A DNA stretch of 64,000 nt. It comes from Bradyrhizobium sp. CB1650. GTDB taxonomy: Bacteria; Pseudomonadota; Alphaproteobacteria; Rhizobiales; Xanthobacteraceae. Made by a program: the position numbers and the translations under genes. The notes beneath the pieces were generated by a model. The model had not been told where the DNA came from and searched no databases. It saw only the letters and a program-made list of their open reading frames with translations. Every line of letters starts with the position of its first letter. Within the stretch, counting starts at the first letter, position 1. The stretch lies in the NCBI RefSeq assembly GCF_029761915.1, contig NZ_CP121695.1:8771501-8835500 (forward strand). Direction: 5' to 3'. This document shows positions 43,960-54,284 of the stretch, in pieces.

Positions 43960-43993
43960 TCATGAAAGATCTCAAGTCATGAAAGATCTAAAG
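43960..43993 (+). repeat. 17-base tandem duplication over the nepR start, with a six-codon leader ORF
   Basis: Two adjacent 17-base copies begin TCATGAAAGATCT and match at 16 of 17 positions. The first copy opens a frame, Met-Lys-Asp-Leu-Lys-Ser-stop, whose TGA overlaps the ATG of nepR by four bases. The second copy supplies the true N-terminus of NepR. Confidence 0.75.
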
Positions 43994-44209
43994 TCTCAAG
44001 CCAGCAAGAACACGACCCCCGGCAAGGGTGGCCTCACGCCGGAGATTCAGTCCCGGATTGGACACCAGTTGCGCGCCATGTACGACGATGTCGTGCGGCA
44101 GGGCGTTCCCGACCGGTTCGCAGAGCTTATCAAAAAGCTTGATGCGCCGGGAGCGACACCCCAGGTGCAAAACGATGGGGGAACCAACGACAACCATGGG
44201 AGGGACTAA
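43979..44209 (+). CDS. nepR: NepR anti-sigma factor
   Basis: This 76-residue protein holds EcfG inactive until phosphorylated PhyR takes it away. It has the NepR signature: IGHQLRAMYDDVVRQGVPDRF, then AELIKKLD. The flanks are disordered, as in the family. Its stop overlaps the ecfG start by one base (TAATG), so the two proteins are made in step. The start codon sits in a tandem duplication and lacks a clear Shine-Dalgarno sequence, which points to coupling with a leader peptide. A longer TTG start at 43925 is possible but unlikely. Confidence 0.92.
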   Translation: MKDLKSQASKNTTPGKGGLTPEIQSRIGHQLRAMYDDVVRQGVPDRFAELIKKLDAPGATPQVQNDGGTNDNHGRD

Positions 44210-44757
44210 TGCCCCTCACGGAATCCCTGCGCGACGACATCCTGGCGGCCGTGCCGAGCCTGCGCGCCTTCGCCATCTCACTCAGCGGCAACGCTGATCG
44301 CGCCGACGACCTGGTGCAGGAAACGCTGCTGCGGGCGCTCGCCAACATCGACTCGTTCCAGCCCGGCTCCAACCTGCCGGCGTGGCTGTTTACGATCCTG
44401 CGCAACCTGTTCCGCTCCGACTATCGCAAGCGGCGGCGGGAGGTGGAGGATGCGGAAGGCAACTACGCCAAGACGCTGAAGACGCAGCCGTCGCAGAACG
44501 CGCATCTCGAGTTCGAGGAGTTTCGCGCGGCGCTCGACAAGCTTCCGCAGGATCAGCGCGAAGCACTGATCCTGGTCGGCGCCTCCGGCTTCTCCTATGA
44601 GGACGCGGCCTCGATCTGCGGCTGCGCGGTCGGCACGATCAAGAGCCGCGTCAACCGCGCCCGCTCGAAGCTCGCGGCCCTGCTCTATGTCGACGGCGCC
44701 GAGGATTTCGGCCCGGACGAGACCGTGCGCGCCGTGATCGGCGGCAGCGGCGGCTAG
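44209..44757 (+). CDS. ecfG: General stress ECF sigma factor EcfG
   Basis: The 182-residue group ECF15 sigma factor. Region 2 is seen in ADDLVQETLLRALANIDSFQ and LFTILRNLFRSDYRKRRRE, and region 4 in KLPQDQREALILVGASGFSYEDAA with CGCAVGTIKSRVNRARS. There is no long region 3, as is normal for this family. It directs RNA polymerase to GGAAC-N16/17-CGTT promoters, several of which occur in this window. It is coupled to nepR. A strong 12-base hairpin follows the stop codon. Confidence 0.94.
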   Translation: MPLTESLRDDILAAVPSLRAFAISLSGNADRADDLVQETLLRALANIDSFQPGSNLPAWLFTILRNLFRSDYRKRRREVEDAEGNYAKTLKTQPSQNAHLEFEEFRAALDKLPQDQREALILVGASGFSYEDAASICGCAVGTIKSRVNRARSKLAALLYVDGAEDFGPDETVRAVIGGSGG

Positions 44758-44781
44758 CAGTCAGAACAAGCGGACGGATGC

Positions 44782-44809
44782 GAAGGCGGCCGCTCGGGCG
44801 GCCGCCTTC
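44782..44809. terminator. Strong hairpin between convergent ecfG and kinase genes
   Basis: GAAGGCGGCCGC / GCGGCCGCCTTC form a perfect 12-base stem with a four-base TCGG loop. There is no following U-run, so it is a hairpin of uncertain terminator strength that may act in both directions. Confidence 0.5.
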
Positions 44810-44878
44810 ATGCGCGTGTGTCTTCCCTTCCCCATTGTGGGTGGAGGTAGAGGAATTCGCGGCTGCTCCAAACGGCTC

Positions 44879-46573
44879 CTATCGCACCGGCCTGACCGGC
44901 TGCGAAAACTTCTCGGTGCGGTCGCGCTCGCTCATGTCGACGACCGTCTCCATCGGCGCGGTCAGTTCGTAGACGTAGGAGGCGTCGGTGAAATAGCGCT
45001 TGGCGGCGCCGCCAAGCGCTTCGGGGGCGACCCGATCGAGCAGGATCAGGCCGAAATCGGAATCCGGCCGGCGCGTCGCCTCGCTGGTGTTGAATTCCTC
45101 CCAGCGGAAGTGGAAGATTTCGTCGCCCTCTTCGCCCGTGACCGTCCAATTCGCGGTGATGTGCGGATGCTTGCCGACCAGCGACAGCCCCTCGTCGGAA
45201 TGCGAGGCGAGCTCGAAGAACAGCAGCGAGAGGCTTTGTGCTGCGCGCGCGCTGACCGCGATGTCCGGACCGCTGACGGCGATGCGATCGGCATGCGGGA
45301 TGGCGCGCGCCTCGAACAGGCCCTTCAGCTTCACACCCTGCCACTGGCTCTCGCTGAGCAGCGAGACCACGTTGGACATGGCGTGGATGCGGCCGATCAG
45401 CAGCTCGCGCGCGACATCGATATCGGCGCCGTGGCGCAGCGTGCGCGTCACGATCGACTGGATCACCGCAAGGATGTTCTTGACGCGATGGTTCAACTCG
45501 TCGATGACCGCCGTCAGCCGGCGCTCGAAGCCGATCCGCACCTGGATTTCCCGGCTGAGCCGCAAATTGTTGTAGGCGACATATCCGAACAGGCCGCACA
45601 CCATCGCCGTGATGGCAAAGCCGATCGCCGCGACGATGATCGCGGTCTGCTCGGCGCGCCGTGCCGAATTGGTCTTCGCGTAATAGCTGAACTGCCAGTC
45701 GCGGCCACCGAAGCTCAGCGTGCGCGTCGCCGACGGCGCCGGTCCATCGGCAAACACGACGCGCGTGGAGACCACGCCCTGGTCGTTAGCCACGAGCTCA
45801 CCGCCGTCCTTGCGCGGATCCTTCAGCGCGACAGAGAACAACGACATGTCGTCATTGGTCAGCATCAGCGAGGCGAGCTCGTAGGAAAACGTGATAAAGC
45901 CCGCCGGCTCGGTCGCGCCCTCGGGAATGACGGGCGCGGCCACGACGACGCCGATCGGCCCGTTGCCGCGCAGCAGCGGGACCGGGTCGGAGGCAACCGA
46001 CCTCTTCTCGACCCTCGCCCGCGTCAGCATGGCGCTGAGAACCTGATCCTGATCGTAGCTGCGGCCGGGCAGCATCCTGGTCTCGTCGCTGCGCGGCTCG
46101 AGGTCCATCAGCACGTCGATCGGCCGGGTGACGGTGGCCGGATCGATCGGCTTGTCGTCGAAGGTGCGGATCTTCGGATTTGGAAAGCCCGCGCCCGCGA
46201 TCGCCGCCTGCGCCGCGGCCAGTTCATTCGGCTTGAGGCGGGCGATCCAGCCGGCCACAACGAAATCGGTCTTGAAGGCGTAGATGGCCGATCGCAGCGG
46301 CTCCAGCATGTTGGGCTTGATCACGGACGGCGCGCGGAACAGGCCCGAGGCGACACGCGCGAGCAGCTCGCGCTCGGTCAGCCGGTCCTGGACCAGGCTC
46401 GCATGAACGTCGATCGCACGCGCCAGCGCGATGCGGTCGAGCGCCAGCTCCTGGTCATGAACGCGATAGGCCGCGAGCCCGGAGAGCAGGACTCCGAGCA
46501 GGGCGATGAAGCCGATGATGAAACCCAGCCGGACCACGCGACTACTCAGGAGAAGGTGGGAAGTCGGCAACAA
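44879..46573 (-). CDS. HWE-family sensor histidine kinase with CHASE domain, probable PhyR regulator
   Basis: The 564-residue protein has TM1 (about 16-36), a CHASE periplasmic domain (about 60-285), TM2 (about 309-334) and an HWE kinase core. The phospho-histidine is H362 in DELNHRVKN, and the WEE triad appears at 491-493. The N-box, normally ELATNA, here reads ELASHS (E454 to S459), so the Mg/ATP asparagine is missing. The G2 box is also altered (DFG in place of GFG). It lies next to ecfG, where HWE/HisKA2 kinases that phosphorylate PhyR are usual. Its activity may be low or phosphatase-biased. The stimulus is unknown. Confidence 0.8.
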   Translation of the reverse strand: MLPTSHLLLSSRVVRLGFIIGFIALLGVLLSGLAAYRVHDQELALDRIALARAIDVHASLVQDRLTERELLARVASGLFRAPSVIKPNMLEPLRSAIYAFKTDFVVAGWIARLKPNELAAAQAAIAGAGFPNPKIRTFDDKPIDPATVTRPIDVLMDLEPRSDETRMLPGRSYDQDQVLSAMLTRARVEKRSVASDPVPLLRGNGPIGVVVAAPVIPEGATEPAGFITFSYELASLMLTNDDMSLFSVALKDPRKDGGELVANDQGVVSTRVVFADGPAPSATRTLSFGGRDWQFSYYAKTNSARRAEQTAIIVAAIGFAITAMVCGLFGYVAYNNLRLSREIQVRIGFERRLTAVIDELNHRVKNILAVIQSIVTRTLRHGADIDVARELLIGRIHAMSNVVSLLSESQWQGVKLKGLFEARAIPHADRIAVSGPDIAVSARAAQSLSLLFFELASHSDEGLSLVGKHPHITANWTVTGEEGDEIFHFRWEEFNTSEATRRPDSDFGLILLDRVAPEALGGAAKRYFTDASYVYELTAPMETVVDMSERDRTEKFSQPVRPVR

Positions 46574-46813
46574 ACACGGAGCATATGAACGCCGCTCGAA
46601 CGGCCAAGTGCCGAAACAGAGTGGACCTCAGTAAGGGAGATAATGAAGGAGGAGGCATCAGTACGCAACTTGGGTTGCCCGAAAAGCTTAATACGCACGG
46701 CCGATCCGGCCAAAGAGGGTTTGCTCCGGGCACCAAGTTCGTTAATCGCTGTGCCGCAAATTTGTTCCGCGGATACAGTTTGGCCGCAGGTGTTAACGGC
46801 CACAACGCCTGCG

Positions 46814-47452
46814 TTATGTCGTCGCGCTCCGCAAGCCGCCCTTCAAACCTCCCTTGGCCTCGATGAAGCCGACGATGCGGTCGAGGCCCTCGCCCTTCTT
46901 CAGGTTGGTCATCACAAAGGGCCGCTCGCCGCGCATCCGCTTGGCGTCCGTCTGCATCTTCTCCAGGGAGGCGCCGACATGGGGGGCAAGGTCGATCTTG
47001 TTGATGACCAGGAGGTCGGACCGGGTGATGCCGGGGCCGCCCTTGGACGGGATCTTATCGCCTGCGGCCACGTCGATGACGTAGATCGTAATGTCAGCGA
47101 GCTCCGGGGAAAAAGTGGCAGCGAGATTGTCGCCGCCGGACTCGATCAGCACCAAATCGAGATCGGGAAATTTCGCGCGCATGTCGGCTACCGCCGCAAG
47201 GTTCATCGAGGCGTCCTCGCGGATCGCGGTGTGCGGACAGCCGCCGGTCTCGACGCCGGCGATGCGATCCGGCGTCAGCGAGCCCGAGCGCACCAGGAAT
47301 TCCGCATCCCATTTGGTGTAGATGTCGTTGGTGATCGCGGCGATGTCGTAGCGCTCGCGCATGGTCTTGCAAAGCAGGTCCATCAGCGCGGTCTTGCCCG
47401 ATCCGACGGGGCCGCCGACACCGACGCGCAGGGGGCCGTGAGATTTAGCCAT
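46814..47452 (-). CDS. ureG: Urease accessory GTPase UreG
   Basis: The 212-residue SIMIBI GTPase drives nickel delivery to urease. It begins [20 protein letters not shown] with the P-loop, and has the CPHTAIRED metal-binding loop (Cys-Pro-His) and [16 protein letters not shown]. Longer in-frame starts lie in a repeat element and are rejected. It is the last urease gene of the block, separated from ureF by about 150 bases that hold a repeat, so read-through is expected to be reduced there. Confidence 0.95.
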   Translation of the reverse strand: MAKSHGPLRVGVGGPVGSGKTALMDLLCKTMRERYDIAAITNDIYTKWDAEFLVRSGSLTPDRIAGVETGGCPHTAIREDASMNLAAVADMRAKFPDLDLVLIESGGDNLAATFSPELADITIYVIDVAAGDKIPSKGGPGITRSDLLVINKIDLAPHVGASLEKMQTDAKRMRGERPFVMTNLKKGEGLDRIVGFIEAKGGLKGGLRSATT

Positions 47453-47466
47453 TGATTCGTTCCTAT

Positions 47467-47584
47467 CGTCGTCCCGGCGAAAGCCAGGACCCATTACCAC
47501 CGAACTTTGTTGTCGCGGCAAGCTGAGGCCACACGAATGCACCACCACCCACATTTGTGGTTATGGGCTTTCGCCAGGACGACG
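47467..47584. repeat. Palindromic intergenic repeat (CGTCGTCCCGG type) between ureF and ureG
   Basis: CGTCGTCCCGGCGAAAGCC at the left pairs with GGCTTTCGCCAGGACGACG at the right. The family is shared with copies near 15.1 and 35.0 kb. It splits the ure operon between accessory genes. Confidence 0.78.
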
Positions 47585-47605
47585 GCGGCGTGAGCGGCCC
47601 GGCCT

Positions 47606-48328
47606 TCACGACCTGAACAGTCGCGTATACTGCGTCTCGTGCCGCATGCTTGCGAGATCGGCACGAAACGTCGCACTGCCGAGATCGTCCAACTTCGCAT
47701 TCAGCGCACGGTTTGCGGTCGCGGCGACGCCGGGTTCGAGCGTCACCAGCACGCGCTGGCTGTCGGTCTGGCCGAGCGGAATGAGCCGGCTTGCCGCGGA
47801 GATCCAGTTCGAGACCAGCGCATGCAGGAAAGCGTGCAGCGTCGGCGCCAGCGGCACGCCATGGGCGGCCGCGACCACGCCGACCGCAGCGGGATAGACC
47901 AATGGCGTGCGGCATGCCGCGACCATGGCATCCAACCCATCGGCATCCCATGCTGCTCGCACGATGTCGATGAAGGCGCGCCCCTGCGAGCTCGTCTCGA
48001 GCAGCCGCTCGCGCGAAGGCACGAAAGCCGCGGCGAGTTCCGCGATCTCGCGCAATGCGGCGTTCTCGCCCACCTCAGCGGCGCGGTAAGCATGGACCAG
48101 AAGGGTCGCATCGCAAAAACCGGCGCCGTCGCCGAGCATCGCATCGAGCCAATCGACGAGCGTCGCGGTGTCGGTGATGTCGCCCGCCTCGACCGCCCAT
48201 TCGATGCCGCTGGAATAAGAGAAGCCGCCGACGGGAAACGCCGGCGACAGCCAGGTCATCAACCGGTACAGCGCCGCCGCCTCATGCTCGCTCAAGCGTC
48301 CGGGCTCGACCGGCTCATTTGTGGTCAT
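47606..48328 (-). CDS. ureF: Urease accessory protein UreF
   Basis: The 240-residue activator of UreG in the UreDFG complex. The hallmark is [21 protein letters not shown] near the N-terminus, followed by the [20 protein letters not shown] and [18 protein letters not shown] helices. The start is set at [10 protein letters not shown], which overlaps the His-rich end of ureE by 14 bases. The longer alternative frame would read through the ureE His tail in another frame and give an unnatural Met/Ile/Thr stretch, so it is rejected. Confidence 0.93.
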   Translation of the reverse strand: MTTNEPVEPGRLSEHEAAALYRLMTWLSPAFPVGGFSYSSGIEWAVEAGDITDTATLVDWLDAMLGDGAGFCDATLLVHAYRAAEVGENAALREIAELAAAFVPSRERLLETSSQGRAFIDIVRAAWDADGLDAMVAACRTPLVYPAAVGVVAAAHGVPLAPTLHAFLHALVSNWISAASRLIPLGQTDSQRVLVTLEPGVAATANRALNAKLDDLGSATFRADLASMRHETQYTRLFRS

Positions 48329-48902
48329 GAGCATGGCTGTGGCCGTGGTGATGGTCGGGATGATCGCAATGCTCGTCATGGTGATGATGGTGATCGTGGC
48401 CGTGATGATGGTGGCCGTGATCATGATGTCCGTGATCATGATGCGCATGGTCATTTCCATGAGCGTGGCCGGCATCAGCATAGGCACCGCCTTCGGGATC
48501 GAACGGCGCCTCGATCTCGATCACGCGCGCACCCAGCCCCTTCACCATCGCCTCGATGACATGGTCGCGGCGGATGCGCAGGCTCTTGGCCATGATCTGC
48601 GTCGGCAAATGACGGTTGCCGAGATGCCAGGCGACGCGGATGAGGTGGTGCGGATCGCGGCCGCGGATTTCCAGCAGCGGCTCGGGCGCCGCGATCACCT
48701 CGACCAGCCGGCCATCCTCCAGCACCAGCGCATCGCCGCCACGCAGCGCGACGGCGTTTTCGAGGTCGAGCAGGAATTCGAGCCCGCGCGTCCCCGTCAT
48801 CGCCATGCGGCGCCGGTGCCGGTCGTCGAAATCGAGCACGACCGTATCCGCCGGCGGCTCCGTGAAGCGGTGCTGTCCCCTAACCTGCGTCGCCCGGATC
48901 AT
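48315..48902 (-). CDS. ureE: Urease accessory protein UreE with histidine-rich tail
   Basis: The 195-residue nickel-binding chaperone brings nickel to UreG. It has the N-terminal UreE domain ([34 protein letters not shown]) and the C-terminal metal-binding domain ([14 protein letters not shown]). The last 50 or so residues are almost all His, Asp and Gly, with about 27 histidines. Such tails buffer many nickel ions and are found in rhizobial and Klebsiella UreE. It lies 13 bases after the ABM monooxygenase gene. Confidence 0.94.
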   Translation of the reverse strand: MIRATQVRGQHRFTEPPADTVVLDFDDRHRRRMAMTGTRGLEFLLDLENAVALRGGDALVLEDGRLVEVIAAPEPLLEIRGRDPHHLIRVAWHLGNRHLPTQIMAKSLRIRRDHVIEAMVKGLGARVIEIEAPFDPEGGAYADAGHAHGNDHAHHDHGHHDHGHHHHGHDHHHHHDEHCDHPDHHHGHSHAHDHK

Positions 48903-48915
48903 GCGCTTTACCCTG

Positions 48916-49215
48916 TTACCTGGTCTCGACCTTTTCCGGCGTGATCACCTCGATCTTCGGCGGCGCCGCGAAGCACTTCACCGCAACCCGGCCGAACGTC
49001 TTCATGTGCTCCATGGCCCGGTGCGGCACCAGCGCCTCGGCATTCTCCCACTGCTCGACGAACACCAACTTGGTGGGATCGGTGACGCTCTCGTGCAAAT
49101 CATAGGCGATGTTGCCGGGCTCCTTCCGTGTCTCCTTGATGCAGGCGGTGGCGGCTGCGATGAATTCCGCGCGCGTTTCGGGCTTGATGGTCAAGGTGGC
49201 AACGACGTAGATCAC
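48916..49215 (-). CDS. Antibiotic-biosynthesis-monooxygenase-fold protein (putative quinol monooxygenase)
   Basis: A 99-residue dimeric ABM-fold protein: [20 protein letters not shown], then [20 protein letters not shown], then [16 protein letters not shown]. Relatives include YgiN quinol monooxygenase and heme-degrading enzymes. It sits inside the urease block between ureC and ureE, and nothing in its sequence ties it to urea or nickel. It should share the transcript. Confidence 0.85.
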   Translation of the reverse strand: MIYVVATLTIKPETRAEFIAAATACIKETRKEPGNIAYDLHESVTDPTKLVFVEQWENAEALVPHRAMEHMKTFGRVAVKCFAAPPKIEVITPEKVETR

Positions 49216-49342
49216 GAGAAATCCTCCCGGCTTTTCTTCTAAGGTAAGATACCGGGCGCGACATTAGACCAGGCGGGATCGACGCAAAACCGGAAAAACA
49301 TGTCCTCGGACCTGCTCCGGGGACATGTGTTGAGGCGCTATT

Positions 49343-51052
<1,710 letters not shown>

Positions 51053-51097
51053 GCTTGAACCCCCATCATTCCCATGGTCGCAACCGCGATCTCGCGC

Positions 51098-51637
51098 TCA
51101 CAACGAGGCCCTCGCCATTCGCACCATGTCGTCGAATTTCGTATCGAGCCATTGATTGCCGCCGCGGCAGCCAGCGACCACCTGCTCGGCCCATCCGATG
51201 TAGTCGACCAGATCGTCACGCTCCTCGGCGCTCGGGTCGGGACGAATGCGCGCGCCGATATTGCTGATCTTGTCGGCGATCTTGATCAGCCTGGCGCCGG
51301 CCGACTTCTTCGGGGCGTCGATGACCTGCCGGCGCCGCCGCTCGACCTTGGGCAGGCCCATGTCATCGGTGCATTCGACGACGAGGGAGGCGACGCGCTC
51401 GGAAAATTTCTGCGCGAGCTCCTCACGCGTGGTGTCGGTATCCTCGATCGCATCATGCAGCCAGCCGGCTGCGACCAGCTCGGCATCGGCCCCGTCGGTC
51501 GCGGCCGCAAGCAGGTTCGCGACTTCGGCAAGATGATTGATGTAGGGCTCGTCGCCGCGGCCCTTGCGCGCCATGCCGTTGTGTCGGCGCGCGGCAAGCT
51601 CGGCGGCTTCGGAGATGAGGCGAACGGGCGACAGCAT
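51098..51637 (-). CDS. HD-domain phosphohydrolase, MESH1-like (possible small alarmone hydrolase)
   Basis: A 179-residue single-domain HD hydrolase. The metal-binding motifs are seen in RRHNGMARKG, YINHLAEVANLL, WLHDAIEDTDTT (HDxxED) and KIADKISNI, and the segment VECTDDMGLPKVERRRR matches the (p)ppGpp-hydrolase loop of SpoT and animal MESH1. No synthetase, TGS or ACT domain is present. It should remove the 3' pyrophosphate from (p)ppGpp or a similar nucleotide. It lies between ureC and ureB in the same direction. Confidence 0.82.
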   Translation of the reverse strand: MLSPVRLISEAAELAARRHNGMARKGRGDEPYINHLAEVANLLAAATDGADAELVAAGWLHDAIEDTDTTREELAQKFSERVASLVVECTDDMGLPKVERRRRQVIDAPKKSAGARLIKIADKISNIGARIRPDPSAEERDDLVDYIGWAEQVVAGCRGGNQWLDTKFDDMVRMARASL

Positions 51638-51680
51638 GCTTCAGGCCTCCCCGACATCGTTTGACGTATCGCTCGATGCG

Positions 51681-51874
51681 TTCCCTCCCCCCTTACGGGG
51701 GAGGGTCAGGGAGGGGGGTGCACTTTGCTCCGCTCTACGAGGCATCGTGAGGACCGCGCTCTCGACGTCATTGATGACGTCGCCAATTTCGGTTGCACGA
51801 GCGTGCGACATGACTCCTGCCGGAGCCCGGGGCTTACCCCCCTCCCCAGCCCTCCCCCGCAAGGGGGGAGGGAG
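51681..51874. repeat. GC-rich inverted repeat between ureB and the HD gene
   Basis: Two copies of a C-run/G-run palindrome (CCTCCCCCCTTACGGGGGAGG and CCTCCCCCGCAAGGGGGGAGG) lie inverted about 170 bases apart. It is the type seen near 32.1 kb. It interrupts the urease operon. Confidence 0.75.
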
Positions 51875-51927
51875 CCAGACAGTTTCGCTCACCTCACTGT
51901 GGATCACTGCGCTCGCCTCAGCCCGCG

Positions 51928-52233
51928 TTACAGCTTCCCCATGATGTCGCCGCGGAAGCCGTAGATGGTCTTCTTGCCGGCGAGGGCGACGAGCTGGACG
52001 TCGCGGGTCTGGCCGGGTTCGAAGCGGACGGCGGTGCCGGCGGCGATGTCGAGGCGCATGCCGCGCGCCTTCTTGCGGTCGAACTTCAGCGCCGGATTGG
52101 TCTCGAAGAAATGGTAGTGCGAGCCGACCTGGATCGGGCGATCGCCGGTGTTTGCAACTGTCAGCGTCACGGTCTTGCCGCCGGCATTGAGCTCGATCTC
52201 GCCGTCCTGGATGAAGAGTTCACCGGGGATCAT
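51928..52233 (-). CDS. ureB: Urease beta subunit
   Basis: The 101-residue UreB begins [19 protein letters not shown] and has the usual [18 protein letters not shown] and [14 protein letters not shown] segments. It forms the (UreABC)3 oligomer. In this operon ureA and ureB are separate genes, as in most bacteria, but a 158-base repeat lies between them. Confidence 0.95.
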   Translation of the reverse strand: MIPGELFIQDGEIELNAGGKTVTLTVANTGDRPIQVGSHYHFFETNPALKFDRKKARGMRLDIAAGTAVRFEPGQTRDVQLVALAGKKTIYGFRGDIMGKL

Positions 52234-52257
52234 TTTCTACCTCGTCAAATGTTGCTG

Positions 52258-52372
52258 CGTCATGGCCGGGCTTGTCCCGGCCATCCACGCCTAGCCGCAC
52301 GCTCGGAAAGACGTGGATGCCCGGGACATCTCCGCGAAAGACGTGCTTCGCGCTTTTGCCCGGGCATGACGG
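52258..52372. repeat. Palindromic intergenic repeat between ureA and ureB
   Basis: CGTCATGGCCGGGCTTGTCC at the left pairs with GGGCATGACGG at the right, with ATCCACG / CGTGGAT inside. It belongs to the same family as the copy near 17.7 kb. Confidence 0.75.
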
Positions 52373-52392
52373 CGTCGATTGTTGTGCACGCC

Positions 52393-52695
52393 TCACCGGA
52401 TCGGCTCGTGCACGGTGACGAGCTTCGTCCCGTCTGGAAAGGTTGCCTCGACCTGGATGTCGTGGATCATCTCCGGAATACCCGGCATCACCTGATCGCG
52501 GGTCAGCACCTGGGCGCCGGATTGCATCAGCTCGGCGACGGTGCGGCCGTCGCGCGCGCCTTCGAGAATGAAATCGGAGATGATCGACACCGCCTCGGGA
52601 TGGTTGAGCTTGACGCCGCGCTCGAGCCTGCGCCGCGCGACGATGGCCGCCATCGAAATCAGAAGCTTGTCCTTTTCGCGGGGAGACAGGTTCAT
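52393..52695 (-). CDS. ureA: Urease gamma subunit
   Basis: The 100-residue UreA begins [20 protein letters not shown] and continues [20 protein letters not shown], with [20 protein letters not shown] and a closing [14 protein letters not shown]. It is the smallest structural subunit and is 24 bases downstream of ureD. Confidence 0.96.
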   Translation of the reverse strand: MNLSPREKDKLLISMAAIVARRRLERGVKLNHPEAVSIISDFILEGARDGRTVAELMQSGAQVLTRDQVMPGIPEMIHDIQVEATFPDGTKLVTVHEPIR

Positions 52696-52719
52696 GCGAA
52701 ATCTCTTTCGTTCAACTCA

Positions 52720-53550
<831 letters not shown>

Positions 53551-53585
53551 CCGCCTCCCCAGCCGGTGGCCGCAGAATTCCTGGC

Positions 53586-54281
53586 CTACAGCGCCATCTG
53601 GCGGCTGATTTCGCTCGCGTCGAGATTGCTGCGGTCGCAGGTGTATTTCACCGCGCCGCGGTCCATCACGGCAAAACTGTCGCCGAGTTCGCAGGCAAAG
53701 TCGAGATATTGTTCGACCAGCACGATGGCGATATTGCCGAGATTGCGCAGGTAAGAGATCGCCCGCCCGATGTCCTTGATGATCGAGGGCTGGATGCCCT
53801 CGGTCGGCTCGTCGAGCAGGAGCAGCTTTGGCCGCATCACCAGCGCGCGCCCGATCGCGAGCTGCTGCTGCTGACCGCCCGAAAGGTCGCCGCCGCGCCG
53901 GCCCAGCATCGATTGCAGCACCGGAAACAGCGAGAACACATCGTCCGGGATGTGCTTGTCTTCGCGCTTGAGCGGACCGAAGCCGGTCTTGAGGTTCTCC
54001 TCGACCGTCAGCAGTGGAAAGATCTCGCGGCCCTGCGGTACGAAGCCGATGCCCTTGCGCGCCCGCTCATAGGGCTTCAGGGAAGTGATGTCGCGGCCAT
54101 CGAACACGATCGATCCCGACGAGATCGGATACTGGCCGACCATGGCGCGAAGCAGTGAGGTCTTGCCGACGCCATTGCGCCCGAGCACGCAGGTCACTTT
54201 GCCCGGCTCGGCCGAGATCGAGACGCCGCGCAGCGCTTGGGCGGCACCATAGTAGAGATTGATGTCCTTGACCTCGAGCAT
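53586..54281 (-). CDS. urtE: Urea ABC transporter ATP-binding protein UrtE
   Basis: The 231-residue ATPase is one of two in the urea importer, like LivF of branched amino acid systems. It has Walker A (GRNGVGKTSLL), signature (LSGGQQQQLAIGRAL) and Walker B (KLLLLDEPTEGIQP). The sequence SSGSIVFDGRDITSLKPYERA is typical of UrtE. It ends the transporter operon, three bases after urtD. Confidence 0.95.
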   Translation of the reverse strand: MLEVKDINLYYGAAQALRGVSISAEPGKVTCVLGRNGVGKTSLLRAMVGQYPISSGSIVFDGRDITSLKPYERARKGIGFVPQGREIFPLLTVEENLKTGFGPLKREDKHIPDDVFSLFPVLQSMLGRRGGDLSGGQQQQLAIGRALVMRPKLLLLDEPTEGIQPSIIKDIGRAISYLRNLGNIAIVLVEQYLDFACELGDSFAVMDRGAVKYTCDRSNLDASEISRQMAL

Positions 54282-54284
54282 GCG

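Noticed and set aside
44810..46588. A 592-codon plus-strand frame opposite the HWE kinase
   Set aside because: The minus frame has CHASE and kinase motifs; this one is Arg/Asp/Gln-rich shadow.
46744..46768. EcfG-like site before the HWE kinase (minus strand GGAAC, 16 bases, GATT)
   Set aside because: Only the last two bases of the -10 box match the consensus and the leader would be about 170 bases. It is kept only as a weak possibility.
46643..46813. Possible small plus-strand gene upstream of the kinase
   Set aside because: GGAGATAATG looks like a start, but the frame runs on antisense into ureG and the translation has no recognisable pattern.
48321..48944. Plus-strand frame with a Met/Val/Ile-rich start opposite ureE
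   Set aside because: It is the complement of the His/Asp repeat of UreE and only looks like membrane helices.
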